Below are positions 32,259 to 49,969 of a stretch of 64,000 nucleotides of DNA, in pieces. Position 1 is the first letter of the stretch. Every line of letters starts with the position of its first letter. The DNA comes from Heterodera schachtii (lineage: Eukaryota > Nematoda > Chromadorea > Rhabditida > Heteroderidae), in contig SIJG01000008.1 of NCBI GenBank assembly GCA_023374025.1, positions 1,046,215 to 1,110,214 of the forward strand, in the 5' to 3' direction. The position numbers were made by a program, and so were the translations under genes. The notes beneath the pieces were generated by a model. That model was not told the origin of the DNA. It saw nothing but the letters and a program-made list of their open reading frames with translations, and ran no database searches.

Positions 32259-34818
32259 TCAACGGATGGCATTTTGCCGCGGGTTGGCAGGTGCCACTTT
32301 TGCGACATTTTTGGCCACAATTAATTTTTGTTGTCGGCCAAACAAAATAATGAAATAAAAAATTGACTGAAGAATTAATTGATAATCAAAATTAAAATTC
32401 TGGAATTTGAAATCTCTTACCATTACGAAGGAGTCCAAAGAATAGCCGACCATTGTTATCCAACCCAAATAATTGGACAAAATAATGCCCAACAACTTAA
32501 TGACTTTTAATTATTATAGCCAAAAAATAATAAACAAACGAAACGCACAATGTTCGCAAAAAAAGCAACCATATTTGGCAAAATGTTGAACACCGTTTCA
32601 CAGGTCAAAGTGATGGCGACCATTCGATTACGCTTAAACTTCAACATTAATTGAAATGGATATTAATTAAGGCAAATTGCTTTATTTTCCGCCGTATTTC
32701 CTCAGAAATTATAAAAAAAAAAAAAAGATCAATTACCGATGCTTTTTGTCGTGCCGTACTGTTCTTCATCAACACGCGATTTGCCCTCATTAAAACCATA
32801 AAAATTAAGCTGGCGATAATGTTGACGAAGCCAAACAGACTTTTGGCGCCAAGTCGGTACAAATTGCGATTTCGCATATTAACGCACGACGCATTCAGAC
32901 ACAACTCGGACACTAATGGGGCCAATTTGGGAGATTAATTAAGAAAATTTAATTGTTATTTATGACTGCCAAAAGAAAAAACAAATTTTTAAATGGAAAA
33001 ACGAACATTGCGAAACATCCAATGGCAATTCCACAAAATAAATGCGAAAAGTCACAAGGAAAAGCAACACACTGAAAAGAACATCCGCAAAAAGAAGCAT
33101 TCGTTTGGCACGACGGCCGTAGGAAAGCGGAAAAGTGATGGTCAAACAGCTTAAAAACGGGGGGAATGGTTAAGCAAATTGGCAAAGTGAATTTGAGTCT
33201 TGTCGAAAATTAAGCCAACAAAATCCATTTGTTAACAGCAGATTTGCACCAAAAAAGCAATTTTGGAGGATATTGAACGATTTTGTAGATATTATTAAAA
33301 TTTTACTGATTTTTTATAACCTCGAACATAATTTAAGAATTTTAAATTAAAAAATAACGAAAAAATGTCTTATTTGTTAGGGCTATTTTTTGTAAAGATA
33401 AAATTTAAAAAAGGAAAAAATAAATATTGACTTTTTCTACAATAAAAAAAAAAAATGTCAATTCCATTGCGCTTAAGCACATTTTTAGGGGGTGTATTTT
33501 TGTCCAAAATTCCGATGCTAATGCTTCGGTTTGAGTGACTCGGCGGCAACTCTGTTGCCGATGCCATCACCGGTCAATTGTGAGGCCGAGGATAGCCACT
33601 GGGACTGCAACGTTGGCACATTCGTAGCACAGTGCCAACCAAAACATCCAATAGGGGTCGGCTTTTTCGGCACCATTTTGCACGAAATTGGCAACCATAT
33701 AACAGTGATAAGCAACTGCGGAGATGAGACTGATCAGCAGAAAGAGCAAATAATAGATCAGAGTGGGACACAGCGGTTTCTCGTTTTGGGAGTGATTTCT
33801 GAGAGAGAAAAATTTACAAAAAAAAATAAAAATAAAAAACTTTTTTCGAAATAGCACTGAAATGGTAATAGCCAAAAGCAGAAGCAAAGCAGGCAATTGT
33901 AAAGCCAAACAGACGAAATATTCAATGACATTGACCAAAAGCAGAAAATTTCGCGGCATTTGGAAAAGGAAAACGTTGCGAATGGACAAATGGCTTAAAA
34001 CATTTTTAAAATAATTTGAAAGTAGACGATAGTTAAATTTAATTTAATAATACACCAAAATATATTTTATTTTTCTATTTTTTAAATTTAATTTCTTAAT
34101 AGAGCTTTTCGAAAACAAATGAATAGTCTGTTGTGAGCAAATGACAGCTGCATTTTTTACTCAACACAAGCAATTGGCCAAATGACTTGTTGTGCCAAAT
34201 CGGTCCTCGTCGTGTTCACCTGTCATAGAAACGGCAATTTATTTTGTAGGCTGGAGAATAATGAAAAGATATTGTGGCATTTCCCATTTTTAAAGGGGAA
34301 ATACTACAAATTGGTAATTAATAATAATAATAATATTTTATACTTTGATAAAAATAAGTTGTTTCCGTTTTCTTAAATTGTAAAGAAATCTCTCTTTAAA
34401 ATAAGAACAAATAATTAAATGCACTTTTGGTAAAAATGTTAAAGATTATTAAGGGAATTTGGCTCCAGCCTTTCTTTTATTACTAAATTTTAGTCAATTT
34501 TCATAAATAAGTTCATTATTTTTGATTATATTTAAATTAAAAAAAAAAAAAAGGTTTTTTCGAATAGGACAATTTTTAAAAGAAAAAACATTGTCAACAA
34601 AAATTTTGTGAGAAAAATTAAATTGTAAAGAGAAGATAAATTAATTATACAACAATATTAGAATATGAATTGACCTAACTTTTTGAGATGATTTAAAAAG
34701 AAATCACCTCCATGTGATCAGACCACCATACAATTCGCAAACCGAAGCCCAAAAATGCGAAAATTAGGCCAATTATATTCCCTGAATATGTGACATCGGC
34801 GGAACCGTAGTCCGTTTT
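32259..34818 (-). CDS. Serpentine chemoreceptor-type GPCR
   Basis: Minus-strand exons: about 34724-34818 (TM1, 5' limit uncertain), 33841-33993, 33571-33798, 33007-33149, 32737-32912, 32545-32638, 32421-32503, 32259-32366. Phases agree. TM1 is NIIGLIFAFLGFGLRIV; TM2 is YFVCLALQLPALLLLLAITI; TM3 ends in ANVAVPVAILGLTIDRCL, a DRC variant of the DRY position, followed by FPLSYGRRAKRM; TM5 is SLFGFVNIIASLIFMVLM; TM6 and TM7 follow (TVFNILPNMVAFFANIV; WITMVGYSLDSFVM), with a basic tail. This fits nematode chemosensory 7TM receptors. Splicing at 32504-32544 (41-base intron) avoids a stop. No ATG is seen upstream of the TM1 exon, so the start is open. Confidence 0.7.
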
Positions 34819-36401
34819 ATATATTTCAAGAAATAAATAAATAAAAATTAAGTCACGATTTTAAATGAGATGGGAACACCTAAAAAATTTAATATTCTGT
34901 TGACGGCGAAATGCCGGGATTATTTATTAGCATTCGTTTTACAAAAGTCACTAGAAAAGTGCCTTAATCTTTCGAATTATGGTTGCTTCCCGACCCCTCG
35001 GAGAAGAGATTCTTGGGGAGACGAGAATGCACGGGAGGGCAGGAAGGGGATCGGGGTCGGGGAGCGTAATTATCGGAGATTTGGGACCATGAACGGGGAA
35101 AGGACTAAACTTTATTTCAACAAAAAAAATTTTAATTTTAATTAATAGAGTTCGCAGCAGGGCCGAACCAGTAATTTTAAGAAATTGAAAAGAAGTCCCG
35201 GCGGTACATAAACGACTTGGAAAAATTTAAAAATTTTTGCCTGATTTGGCAGGGAAAATGTCTCCAAAACTTTAGTTTTATGGATTTTTGGGAGCCGGAA
35301 ATTAGTTTTTTTTTATGAAATTGTTAAGAAATTATAAAGATTTTCGTAAAAATTTCTTCCAGTCGCCGAAGGGGACCGATTGTGCCGCAATCAACAGGAC
35401 GGCATTCGTCTGCAAGAAAGGCAAGAAAAAGCGCTTATATTCAATAAATGTGCAGCCGCCGCTTTTAAAATTCCAAAACCAAACTTGCAACGAAATAAGG
35501 TTTTAGACTGCATTCGCACTTTTTTATTTGCCTATTTTCCTTTTTTCTTGCTATGGCACAATCGGTCCCCTTCGGCGATGGCATTTTCTTATCTTTTTGT
35601 GCATTTTACTGTCGGATTGTCCTCACTTTCGAATTGTCCACAGTCGGAATGTCCTCTGTCCGATTGTTCAGTCACGGGGGAGGGAATTCAGCGGCAAGCT
35701 AGGAAAAAGCAACTCCATTAATAGTGGTGGTACTACGAGAGTTGAGTTTTCCTGCATTTTTTGATACAATAACACCGATTGATGAGGACCTTTTGTCCCT
35801 CGCCCTGTCGTCCGTCCGTCCCATTTGGACATTTTGTCCCTCGTCCTGTCGTCGTCCGTCCCATTTGGCCCTTTGGGCCCGCGTTTGGCCAACAAATCAA
35901 TTCGTCCTCCTCCCCCCCCCCCCCCGCTTTTCTCCCCGTCGGTGTCCTTCGTCGTCTTTCGTCGTCATTTTCCCATAAGAAATCGCCAGCAGCACACCAT
36001 TCATTCACTCGTTCATATTCATTCATTTACATTCCTATTAATTTGCCCACTATATCTGTGTTGATCATCAACCGCCCGATCATCCATCAAATTGCTGATC
36101 AATAATAATTGATCAGTCGCACAAAAAGTGGGGGAAGTTGCATTAAATAGCAATTGGCGAGAATTGTACAAAAGTTTCAAATAATAATAATAACAATACT
36201 TTTATTTTCACATCTCATTGCTTTTTTGTCCATTAATTGATTAGTTAGTGAAAAGTTTACCTAATTAAACACGGAAACTGCGCTAATTACTAATTCAAAA
36301 TATTCTTTTATAATTCTTTTAATGAGATAAAAGGAACAACCAAGCTTTTCGTAAAGGTGTTTGTTGGATTTGAATGATCCGATCCGTCCGCCGTTTTGCC
36401 A
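34819..36401. other. Intergenic between GPCR and helicase, with one candidate exon
   Basis: After a ttcttccag acceptor, 35361-35505 reads in frame 'AEGDRLCRNQQDGIRLQERQ', then a Cys/Ala-rich segment ending QRNK before a gt. That looks like a real exon of an unknown gene, but I cannot find partners. At 35780-35880 a roughly 40-bp unit (ccttttgtccctcg(c/t)cctgtcgt...cgtcccatttgg) is repeated twice. A C-run lies at 35912-35925. The rest may be the helicase promoter. Confidence 0.35.
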
Positions 36402-41560
<5,159 letters not shown>

Positions 41561-41639
41561 TTAATTAATTATGATTGTGCGCGATCAATTAAAATTAAAT
41601 AAAGAAAAATGATAAAGGTATTTGTTTTTCCATTATATT

Positions 41640-41882
41640 TCTTTGGTACTGAAGTGTCCATTTTCTCTGGCATTCAGTTGTTCCGGTGCTCTTTTGGGGT
41701 TAGTTCGACTTTGTTCGACTTATGAATTGATTCAAAGCAGCAGCAGATTCACCCCTTTTAACAAAAAAAAAATATATTAAAATAATTAAATTTGATTGTT
41801 CGAGTATTTTTCCGGACTGAAACGGCCCTTCCCTCCAAAACCCGGCGTCCATACTCTTTTCACTTCGGCTCACCATGAATTG
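41640..41882. mobile_element. Diverged relative of the 22801-23971 element
   Basis: The right end, ccggactgaaacggcccttccct...ccatactcttttcacttcggctcaccatg, parallels the end of the element that split the GPCR (ccgtactgaaatgacccgccc...catacttttttagcttcggctcaccacg). The left end has ggtactgaagtgtcc. The target duplication is unclear. Confidence 0.45.
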
Positions 41883-42336
41883 TTCACATTGTGCCACTGA
41901 AAAACACTATAAAATATATCATTTTTCTATTCAATTTTTTAGAATTGGCTTTGCCTCTCTCTCTTCGATTGTTTGGCATCATTAAGAAGGGGGAAGAGAA
42001 ATATTTTTATAAAAACACGATTAATGATTACACGTGTTTATAGACGGAAAAATTATAATGAATAAGCAATAAAATTTTTGTAAAATTTGGCGGAAATTGC
42101 CAAAATTTGTGACGTTGGCACACAAAGCAAAAGAAATGACACGCCGAATCAATTAAAAAAAGGAAAAAGAGAGAAGGGAAACAACAAAATTACTGCTTAT
42201 TTACGCTGTTTTTTTTTCTAAAATCTTTTAAATAAAAGTGCCTTAGAAAAAATTCACAAAAAATTTTGAATCCTTTCAATTAATTATTTTAATATTTTTT
42301 TAATAGATGACTCAAACTGTAAATGACACCGCAAAA

Positions 42337-45300
42337 ATGCGAAAATTATTTTTATTATTTTTATTTTTGGACGGCATTTACGGTGGGGTGTTTAAAGGTA
42401 AGTGTCAAATCTCAGGGGAAAATATTTTTTGAAATTCAGAAAATAAGGAAAACAGAAACACTAATAGCCTATCACCAACAGCAATAAATGGTAAATTAAT
42501 GCATTGTAAATTAATGATTAACTTTTTCATATTATTTCTTTTTTTAAATTAGCGTTAAAATTCAAACTTTATTTTATATTTTAAATATTTTTTGAACAAA
42601 TTATTTTTAATTTTATTGAAAACTGGATTTTATGAATTCTTATAGGTAATAAACAAAAAGCTTATTTGTTAGATAAAAAAAAACAAGAAAACGCAGAAAA
42701 ATGATTAAAAGGTTCCCAAAACTAACGAGCAAACTCACTTTTACCAATTTAGTAAAATTGGACGAAAAAGAAGCTTACTCACCCGTTAAAAAAATTTCGG
42801 CGCCACAAAAAACAAAGGGAAATTGCCAATGCGGGCGCACCGAAAAGGCGACGATGGCGAAATTAACGCTGACAAATTTGGAGGATAAAAAGCCTATTGA
42901 GCTTAGGTTTAAAGAAGACGATGTGCTTGGTGAAGGCACTTATTCAAAAGTGAGAAAATTTAAAAATTAAAATTGAAATTTTTAATTTTTAATTGCTTTT
43001 GTCCGCTTTTGCGCTTCAAAGGTTTTCCATGTCGAATTGAAGAGCATTGGCACCACAATATTTAACAAATGTGTGGCGTTGAAAATGACTCGGAAAGACT
43101 TGGAAAGCAGCGATTGGCAAAAGCACACCAAAGAATGGAAAATTCAGAAGGCATTTGACCAACTGAAGGAGCAAAAACACGTCATCAAACTGTTCGCTTA
43201 GTAATCCTTCTTCATTTTTATATTTCGTGGCAATTTTGGCAACTTTTTGTGCCGTGGCCATGGTCGATAACCAAACAAACCAAAAGACTAAGAGAGGAAT
43301 TAAGCGGATTCGTCGGCACTTCCCATAAGGACCACAGTCCCTCTGCCTGTCCCCGTGAAAACGGAATTTTCGGGGATTTGGGGATTTCGGTCGGCTCATT
43401 AATCACCCGACTTTTATGAGGAATAAAAATAATTTAATTAATTAAAAAATAATTTTCAGCGGTTACCATAAAAAGTTTGTGTTCTCCGTTCTCGAGTTGG
43501 GCCTTGGAAATCTCATCAAACACATGAAGAAAAGGCGAATTCAGTGGTTGAAAAGCAAAAGTCAGCTGCTGGTGCCGGACGATTGGAAAATTGAGCCGGA
43601 CATTCGACAACTCGTGGAGACAGTGCGAGACATGCACCAGAGTAAAAACGCAATTGAGCATCCGATGCCAATTTAATTTTTATTTAAATTAAATTTTTCT
43701 CATAAAACCATACGAAATTGACGGAGTAAAGCAGGAAGCACACAATGTTTTATTTTATTATTATTTTTAAATTATTTATAATTTAAATTATCCCTTTTTA
43801 TTTTGGAAAATTTCAATTGAAAAATGATAGTCGAATGCTTTCAGAGATTATGCACTTGGACCTGAAGCCGTCCAATTTGGTTTTCGTCCGCGAGGGCACT
43901 CAATCGCTGATGAAGGCCATCGACTTCGGCGCCTCTCAGTTCATCGACGAGTACGGGGAGCAGCGGAACAGCACGGAAAAGCAGGCGAACGCGTGCAAAT
44001 GGTTCGTCAGCAACGACCCGTTGACCACGGAATGGTACCAGGCAAGTGACAGTGCCGAAAATGTTCAATAAATTAGCCGACACAATGGGAAAGTGAAGGC
44101 ATTGGGGGGTCAATTAAAAGTTAATTTGAGTCTAATTGGTCTTGGATATATTTTTGTTAGCATTCGTTCGTGTCTAAATAATCTCAAAATGTTTAAAAAA
44201 AATTTTGCTTACATTGGTTGAGCTAACAAATGAGGAAAGTATGAAACTACATCTTTGACTTGGTTTGAAGCTTCTATACCCAAGTTTTTCATGCAAAATT
44301 TGCCATTTGGTATTATTTTTATGCGTAATTTTGCATAATTAAATGTAATATTCACCCATCGGTTCGTCCAATTCCTTAATTATGCGTAATTTGCCATTCA
44401 AAATCCTTTTGATTCGATTGGTTAATGTTTTGTCATTTTCGATTTGGCAAATGCTTTTTATTACCTCAAGAGTCCCGAACATTACAACCAATGCAATTGG
44501 AAATACAACCCAATGAATGAACATTCGATGGAACTGAGCTCAAAGTCGGACATTTGGGCCATTGGCATTATCGCCATCGAAATGGCGGCAATTGGGACGG
44601 AATTCAAAGGGACGCACGACGAAGAGCCGGAGAAGGATGCCAAAGAAATTGTAAGGCGAAAACAAAAAATGGAATTATGACTAAGCTATTAAAATAATTA
44701 AATTTAATTAAATCAAAATTGTATTTTTAATTATAAATTTGTTTGTAGGTGCCAAAAGTTTACGGAGTGATCGAAGTATTGTGGCGAATTTACATTCAAA
44801 ATACAAATGACATAGACGAACGAATTGAGAAGAATTGGGACGAATTCTATGCCAATTTCTCCGTGCTCCTAAGCATCCGAGCGCATTTTCCGCGCCTTTT
44901 TCATATCGTTACAGTAATTTTGCTTAATTTACATATTTTTTAGTTTTTTAAAGTTATTTTATTTCTATATGATTGAGCTTGTTTTTTTTTTTTTGCATGT
45001 TTCAGGCCGTTTTGGTGTACGAACCCGAGCGAAGGCCAACGGCGAATGGCATTTTGGACTTTTTGGACGGAAAATGCCGCTTCGAGTCAATGCAAAATGC
45101 GTCGAGGCTTCTCCCATGGCTAACAATGGAACAATTCAAAATGCATTTGCGGAAGCGAAAGAATTTGCTCAAAAAAGAGTCGAAGGAATCTGATGGGTCG
45201 AGGAGCAGCAAAGAATTGCTGAAAAAACAGATGGAGGAATTGAAAACACTGCTGAGGTTGGCAAAGGCCAAAGAATGGGTGCCGGGAGAGAAGCAGAGGG

Positions 45301-48300
45301 AAAAGCCATGCGACACAACGACAAACAAAGCGATGAACAGCCAACGGCACAACCAGCGGAAGAACGGAGGAGACACGACGCCGCGGGCAACGAACGCGCG
45401 AAGTGCCAAAACGCAAAGCGCGGGCTGGAAAGACGGTGAATGGAGGGAAATGGGAGGGGCACCAGGGCTGGCGTAATTACGGAAATTACGGCTTTTTGGA
45501 CCCCCGTAATTAGGGATAACGGATTTCGGTAATTGAAAATGCAGTTACGCCCAGCCCTGCGGAGCACACACATTTTATGTACATTTTTAAGTGCTCGCAA
45601 ACATCGAGAAAACCATTGGGCTGAGTCTGTCGCCAAGCATTCAATACGAATTCGACAAAATCATCACGGAGGAATTTTTGGGAATCTTTGAAAATTTGCA
45701 AGAGTCATTTTACAACAGCAATTTTGAGGTAAAGCAAAAAAAGGGAATATTAAAAATGGCCCTATTTTTCAGATATTCGAATTGATGGGCCAAAACTTTG
45801 CGGCACTTTTGTGGTCAATTGGCTACGGCAAACTGCTGGAACAATTGGACACAGTGAGCGAACGAAACAAAAGTGAGGCGGAAATGCTGAAAAGTGTTGT
45901 GGACTCAGTGCGCGGACAATTGGGGACGGAATGGGCGGAAATTTACGAAATGGCGGCGCAATACGAATGTGACGAGGGCGACAAGACGTACACGGACACA
46001 ATCCACCAGATCAGCGCCCTTTACCTGTACGAACTGATGAACAAACAGTTGCTGGACCAGTTCAGCGCCGGAAGCGAACTTAATGACGCGGTGAGTAATT
46101 AACGGACTAATGAACTGCCATGTCATTTGGAGTGTGCCGACATCTGCGCCTCGACACTTGTGCCGCCCAGTAAAATCGACATTTACGCCGACCCATAAAA
46201 CTCATATGTGCCGCGCCGTTCATTCCAAAACTTAAATTTAAAAAAATATATTATTTTAATTTAAACTAATCTACAAATATTTTAAAATGAGAATTAAATT
46301 CTTTTTTCGAAGCCTTTCATGCCAAGATGATACTGAAATGCATGAATGTGACTTATGCGTATTATAAGAATTTCCCTGAAACATTGGAATTTTCACTTTT
46401 TGTAGTAAATATCCATCATGTATTAATGAGGATAATTAAAAGTAGGGTTATTGTTCCCTGATCCGATGCGATGGTTACGGTTTTCGTCTGTCTCACTCCA
46501 AATCGGATGAGAATGTATTTATATGAGTTCCTAAGACTTTTGTTTTAGAATTTCTGTTATGTTTTTTCTACCCGAAAGGGTGGCTCCGCGACATTTTTTA
46601 ATTTTTCCAGTCATCCCCGACAATTTTGTCGGGGAATTCCCCGCCCCGTCTGGACTTTTTAGATAACCGAGGGTTGGGGAACAACCCTCTAATAAAAGAC
46701 TTTTTAATACGTTGCCAAAAATTTTAAGCTAACCGAATCACACAGAGCAACCTTTCTGTTCAATTGGCTGCGCGATTTTTTAAAAAATTTGAAAAAGTTC
46801 CGTACAGCGAAGCAAAAATTAATTTTGGAAACACTTCGAAATCGGAGAGAACAATTCGAAAAAAAGATGGGCAAACTTCAAAGAGAAATCAAAGAAATTT
46901 TTGAAAATCAGCAAAATGAATACGAAAATAAAATTTATGAATTGGAAGAAATCGAAGAATTAGCGAAGGAAGAGATGGAGCAGATCGAAAGCAAAATTGA
47001 GCAGAACAAAACCAAACTGAGCAGCAGGACAGAGCAGCAGAGGCGGAAGAAAAATAAGAAAACGGAAGACGGTGAGTTGGCACAAACGCAACGGCACTGA
47101 ACATGGCCAAATTGGCATGGGGACTGGGCCGGAGTTGGCACAAACAGCAGGGCGGGACAGAACATGGCCAAATTGGCATGGGGACTGGGCCGGAGTTGGC
47201 ACAAACAGCAGGGCGGGACAGAACATGGCCAAATTGGCATGGGGACTGGGCCGGAGTTGGCACAAACAGCAGGGCGGGACAACATGGCCAAATTGGCATG
47301 GGGACTGGGCCAGAGTCGGAAAACGCAATGGAACTGAACATGGCCAAATTGGCATGGGGACTGGGCCGGAGTTGGCACAAACAGCAGGGCGGGACAGAAC
47401 ATGGCCAAATTGGCATGGGGACTGGGCCGGAATTGGCATAAACAGCAGGGCGGGAGTGAACATGGCCAATTGGCATGGGACTGGGTCGGTATTGGCATAA
47501 ACAGCAGGGCGGGACCAGACATGGCCAAATTGGCATGGGGACTGGGCCAGAGTTGGCACAAACAGCAGGGCGGGACAACATGGCCAAATTGGCATGGGGA
47601 CTGGGCCAGAGTCGGAAAACGCAATGGAACTGAACATGGCCAAATTGGCATGGGGACTGGGCCGGAGTTGGCACAAACAGCAGGGCGGGACAGAACATGG
47701 CCAAATTGGCATGGGGACTGGGCCGGAATTGGCATAAACAGCAGGGCGGGAGTGAACATGGCCAAATTGGCATGGGACTGGGTCGGTATTGGCATAAACA
47801 GCAGGGCGGGACCAGACATGGCCAAATTGGCATGGGGACTCGGTCGGTATTGGCATAAACAGCAGGGCGGGACCAGACATGGCCAAATTGGCATGGGGCT
47901 GGGTCGAAGTTGGCACAAACGCAACGGCACTGAACATGGCCAAATTGGCATGGGGCTGGGTCGAAGTTGGCACAAACGCAACGGCACTGAACATGGCCAA
48001 ATTGGCATGGGGACTGGGTCGGTATTGGCATAAACAGCAGGGCGGGACTGAATATGGCCAAATTGGCATGGGGCTGGGTCGAAGTTGGCACAAACGCAAC
48101 GGCACTGAACATGGCCAAATTGGCATGGGGCTGGGTCGAAGTTGGCACAAACGCAACGGCACTGAACATGGCCAAATTGGCATGGGGCTGGGTCGAAGTT
48201 GGCACAAACGCAACGGCACTGAACATGGCCAAATTGGCATGGGGACTGGGTCGGTATTGGCATAAACAGCAGGGCGGGACTGAATATGGCCAAATTGGCA

Positions 48301-49507
48301 TGGGGCTGGGTCGAAGTTGGCACAAACGCAACGGCACTGAACATGGCCAAATTGGCATGGGGACTCGGTCGGTATTGGCATAAACAGCAGGGCGGGACTG
48401 AATATGGCCAAATTGGCATGGGGCTGGGTCGAAGTTGGCACAAACGCAACGGCACTGAACATGGCCAAATTGGCATGGGGACTGGGTCGGTATTGGCATA
48501 AACAGCAGGGCGGGACTGAACAGGGCCAAATTGGCATGGGGACTGGGCCAGAGTTGGCAAACGCAACGGGACAGAACATGGCCAAATTGGCATGGGGATT
48601 GGGCCGGAGTTGGCAAACGCAACGGGACCGGACATGGCCAAATTGGCATGCGGACTGGGTCGGATTTGGCACAAACAGCAGGGCGGGACTGAACATGGCC
48701 AAATTGGCATGGGGACTGGGTCGGAGTTGGCAAACGCAACGGGACTGAACAGGGCAAATTGGCATGAGGACTGGGTCGGATTTGGCACAAACAGCAGGGC
48801 GGGACTGAACATGGCCAAATTGGCATGGGGACTGGGCCAGAGTTGGAAAACGCAACGGGACAGAACAGGGCCAAATTGGCACCGGGACTGGGTCGGATTT
48901 GGCCCAAACAGCAGGGCGGGACCGGACATGGCAAAATTGGCATGGGGCTGGGTCGAAGTTGGCACAAACGCAACGGCACTGAACAGGGCCAAATTGGCAT
49001 GGGGACTGGGTCGGAATTGGCATAAATAGCAGGGCGGGACTGAACATGGCCAAATTTGCATGGGGACTGGGTCGGATTTGGCCCAAACAGCAGGGCGGGA
49101 CTGAACATGGCCAAATTGGCATGGGGCTGGGTCGAAGTTGGCACAAACGCAACGGCACTGAACATGGCCAAATTGGCATGGGGACTGGGCCGGAGCTGGC
49201 ACAAACAGCAGGGCGAGACAGAACATTTTTAAATGCCGGGGAACGACACTTTTAAAAAATATTTTCTAATAATTTAGACGCATTGCACATTCTCTTAAAC
49301 CAAAGCTATGACCTTTCGATTGCCAAAAAAGACACTGATTCAATTTTGGAAGACATAAAGAAAAAGAGGGCACTTTTGTACGGAAATTATCTGGAAGAAA
49401 ATAATCAAATTCAATCGGATTACGAGAAAAAAATGAACGAAATGCAACAAGGGTTAATGCTGTGCAAATTGGTGGAAATGAAAATTAGTGCATTTAAATC
49501 AATTTAA
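42337..49507 (+). CDS. Signal-peptide protein kinase resembling TTK/Mps1, with coiled-coil tail (A-run frameshift)
   Basis: Thirteen exons: 42337-42397, 42440-42490, 42646-42949, 43022-43200, 43460-43641, 43845-44041, 44471-44650, 44749-44913, 45006-45435, 45592-45728, 45773-46090, 46729-47071, 49278-49507; about 925 residues. Signal peptide: MRKLFLLFLFLDGIYG (an in-frame ATG lies 30 bases upstream). Kinase motifs: GEGTYSKV loop, VALK (Lys about 160), HLDLKPSN (about 263-270), DFG (about 286), SPE, KSDIWAIG and RRPT. The H-x-DLKP-N form, CVLELG-like hinge region (VLELGLGN) and overall order resemble TTK/Mps1; assignment is moderate. A Lys/Arg/Gln-rich linker, helical domain and Glu/Lys coiled coil follow. 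Exon 3 is one base short: its A9 run (about 42675) would need ten (or seven) As. Exon 6 ends in a GC donor (CAG|GCAAGT). The last intron is a 2.1-kb minisatellite. Confidence 0.75.
45463..45559. mobile_element. Tiny hAT-like MITE in a kinase intron
   Basis: 97 bp with ends CAGGGCTGGCGTAATTAC and, reversed, CAGGGCTGGGCGTAACTGC. Flanks AGGGGCAC and CGGAGCAC are an imperfect 8-bp duplication. Confidence 0.7.
47073..49226. repeat. 61-bp minisatellite filling the last kinase intron
   Basis: Roughly 37 units of 53-61 bp, all sharing 'acatggccaaattggcatgggg(a)ctgggtcgg(a/t)(g/a)ttggc'. Units alternate between two variable blocks, 'acaaacagcagggcgggac' and '(ac)aaacgcaacggcactga', giving a mosaic. 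The first unit starts at the splice donor itself (ACGGTGAGTTGGCAC). The minus strand is open in all three frames for about 740-770 codons; these are artefacts of a stop-free unit. Confidence 0.95.
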
Positions 49508-49969
49508 TTTTATTGCCTTACAAATTGTTACTAACAAAATTCAATGCAAAATGCAAAATTTCGCAATTAAAATTGTTTGTTTTTGTCACAAACAAAAGCG
49601 AATTGATCAGAATAATTCAAGAAAATTAATCCTTTTTTATTTTTATTTTTCGTAAAGCACCGTAGAAATGTTTAGTATAAAATGTAAGCACTTTTTGCAT
49701 TAAATGAAAGAGAAAAGCTCAAGTTTATTTATTAAATATTTGGGATCAGCCAAATTACGGTAATTTATGATGAAATAGATAAGCAAAATTGAAAAATGAA
49801 TTAAAACATTGTCTAATTTTAAGTCGAGCTGAGGTCAATCAACAGTATAAATGCCAAATCAAAATTATGAAAATTAAAAAACGAATATTTAATTTTCCCG
49901 GACTTATAATAATCACAATGGAATTTTAAATAAAAACATTTAATGAATTTGAATTCATTTTCATCATTT
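49508..49969. other. Intergenic AT-rich DNA
   Basis: This is the kinase 3' region and the 3' side of the convergent minus-strand gene. No coding signal. Confidence 0.5.

Noticed and set aside
46889..49226. Three overlapping minus-strand frames of about 740-770 codons (Pro/Cys-rich repeats)
   Set aside because: They are stop-free readings of the 61-bp minisatellite; because 61 is not a multiple of 3, every frame cycles through the same peptides. Flanking exons of a plus-strand kinase define the region as an intron.
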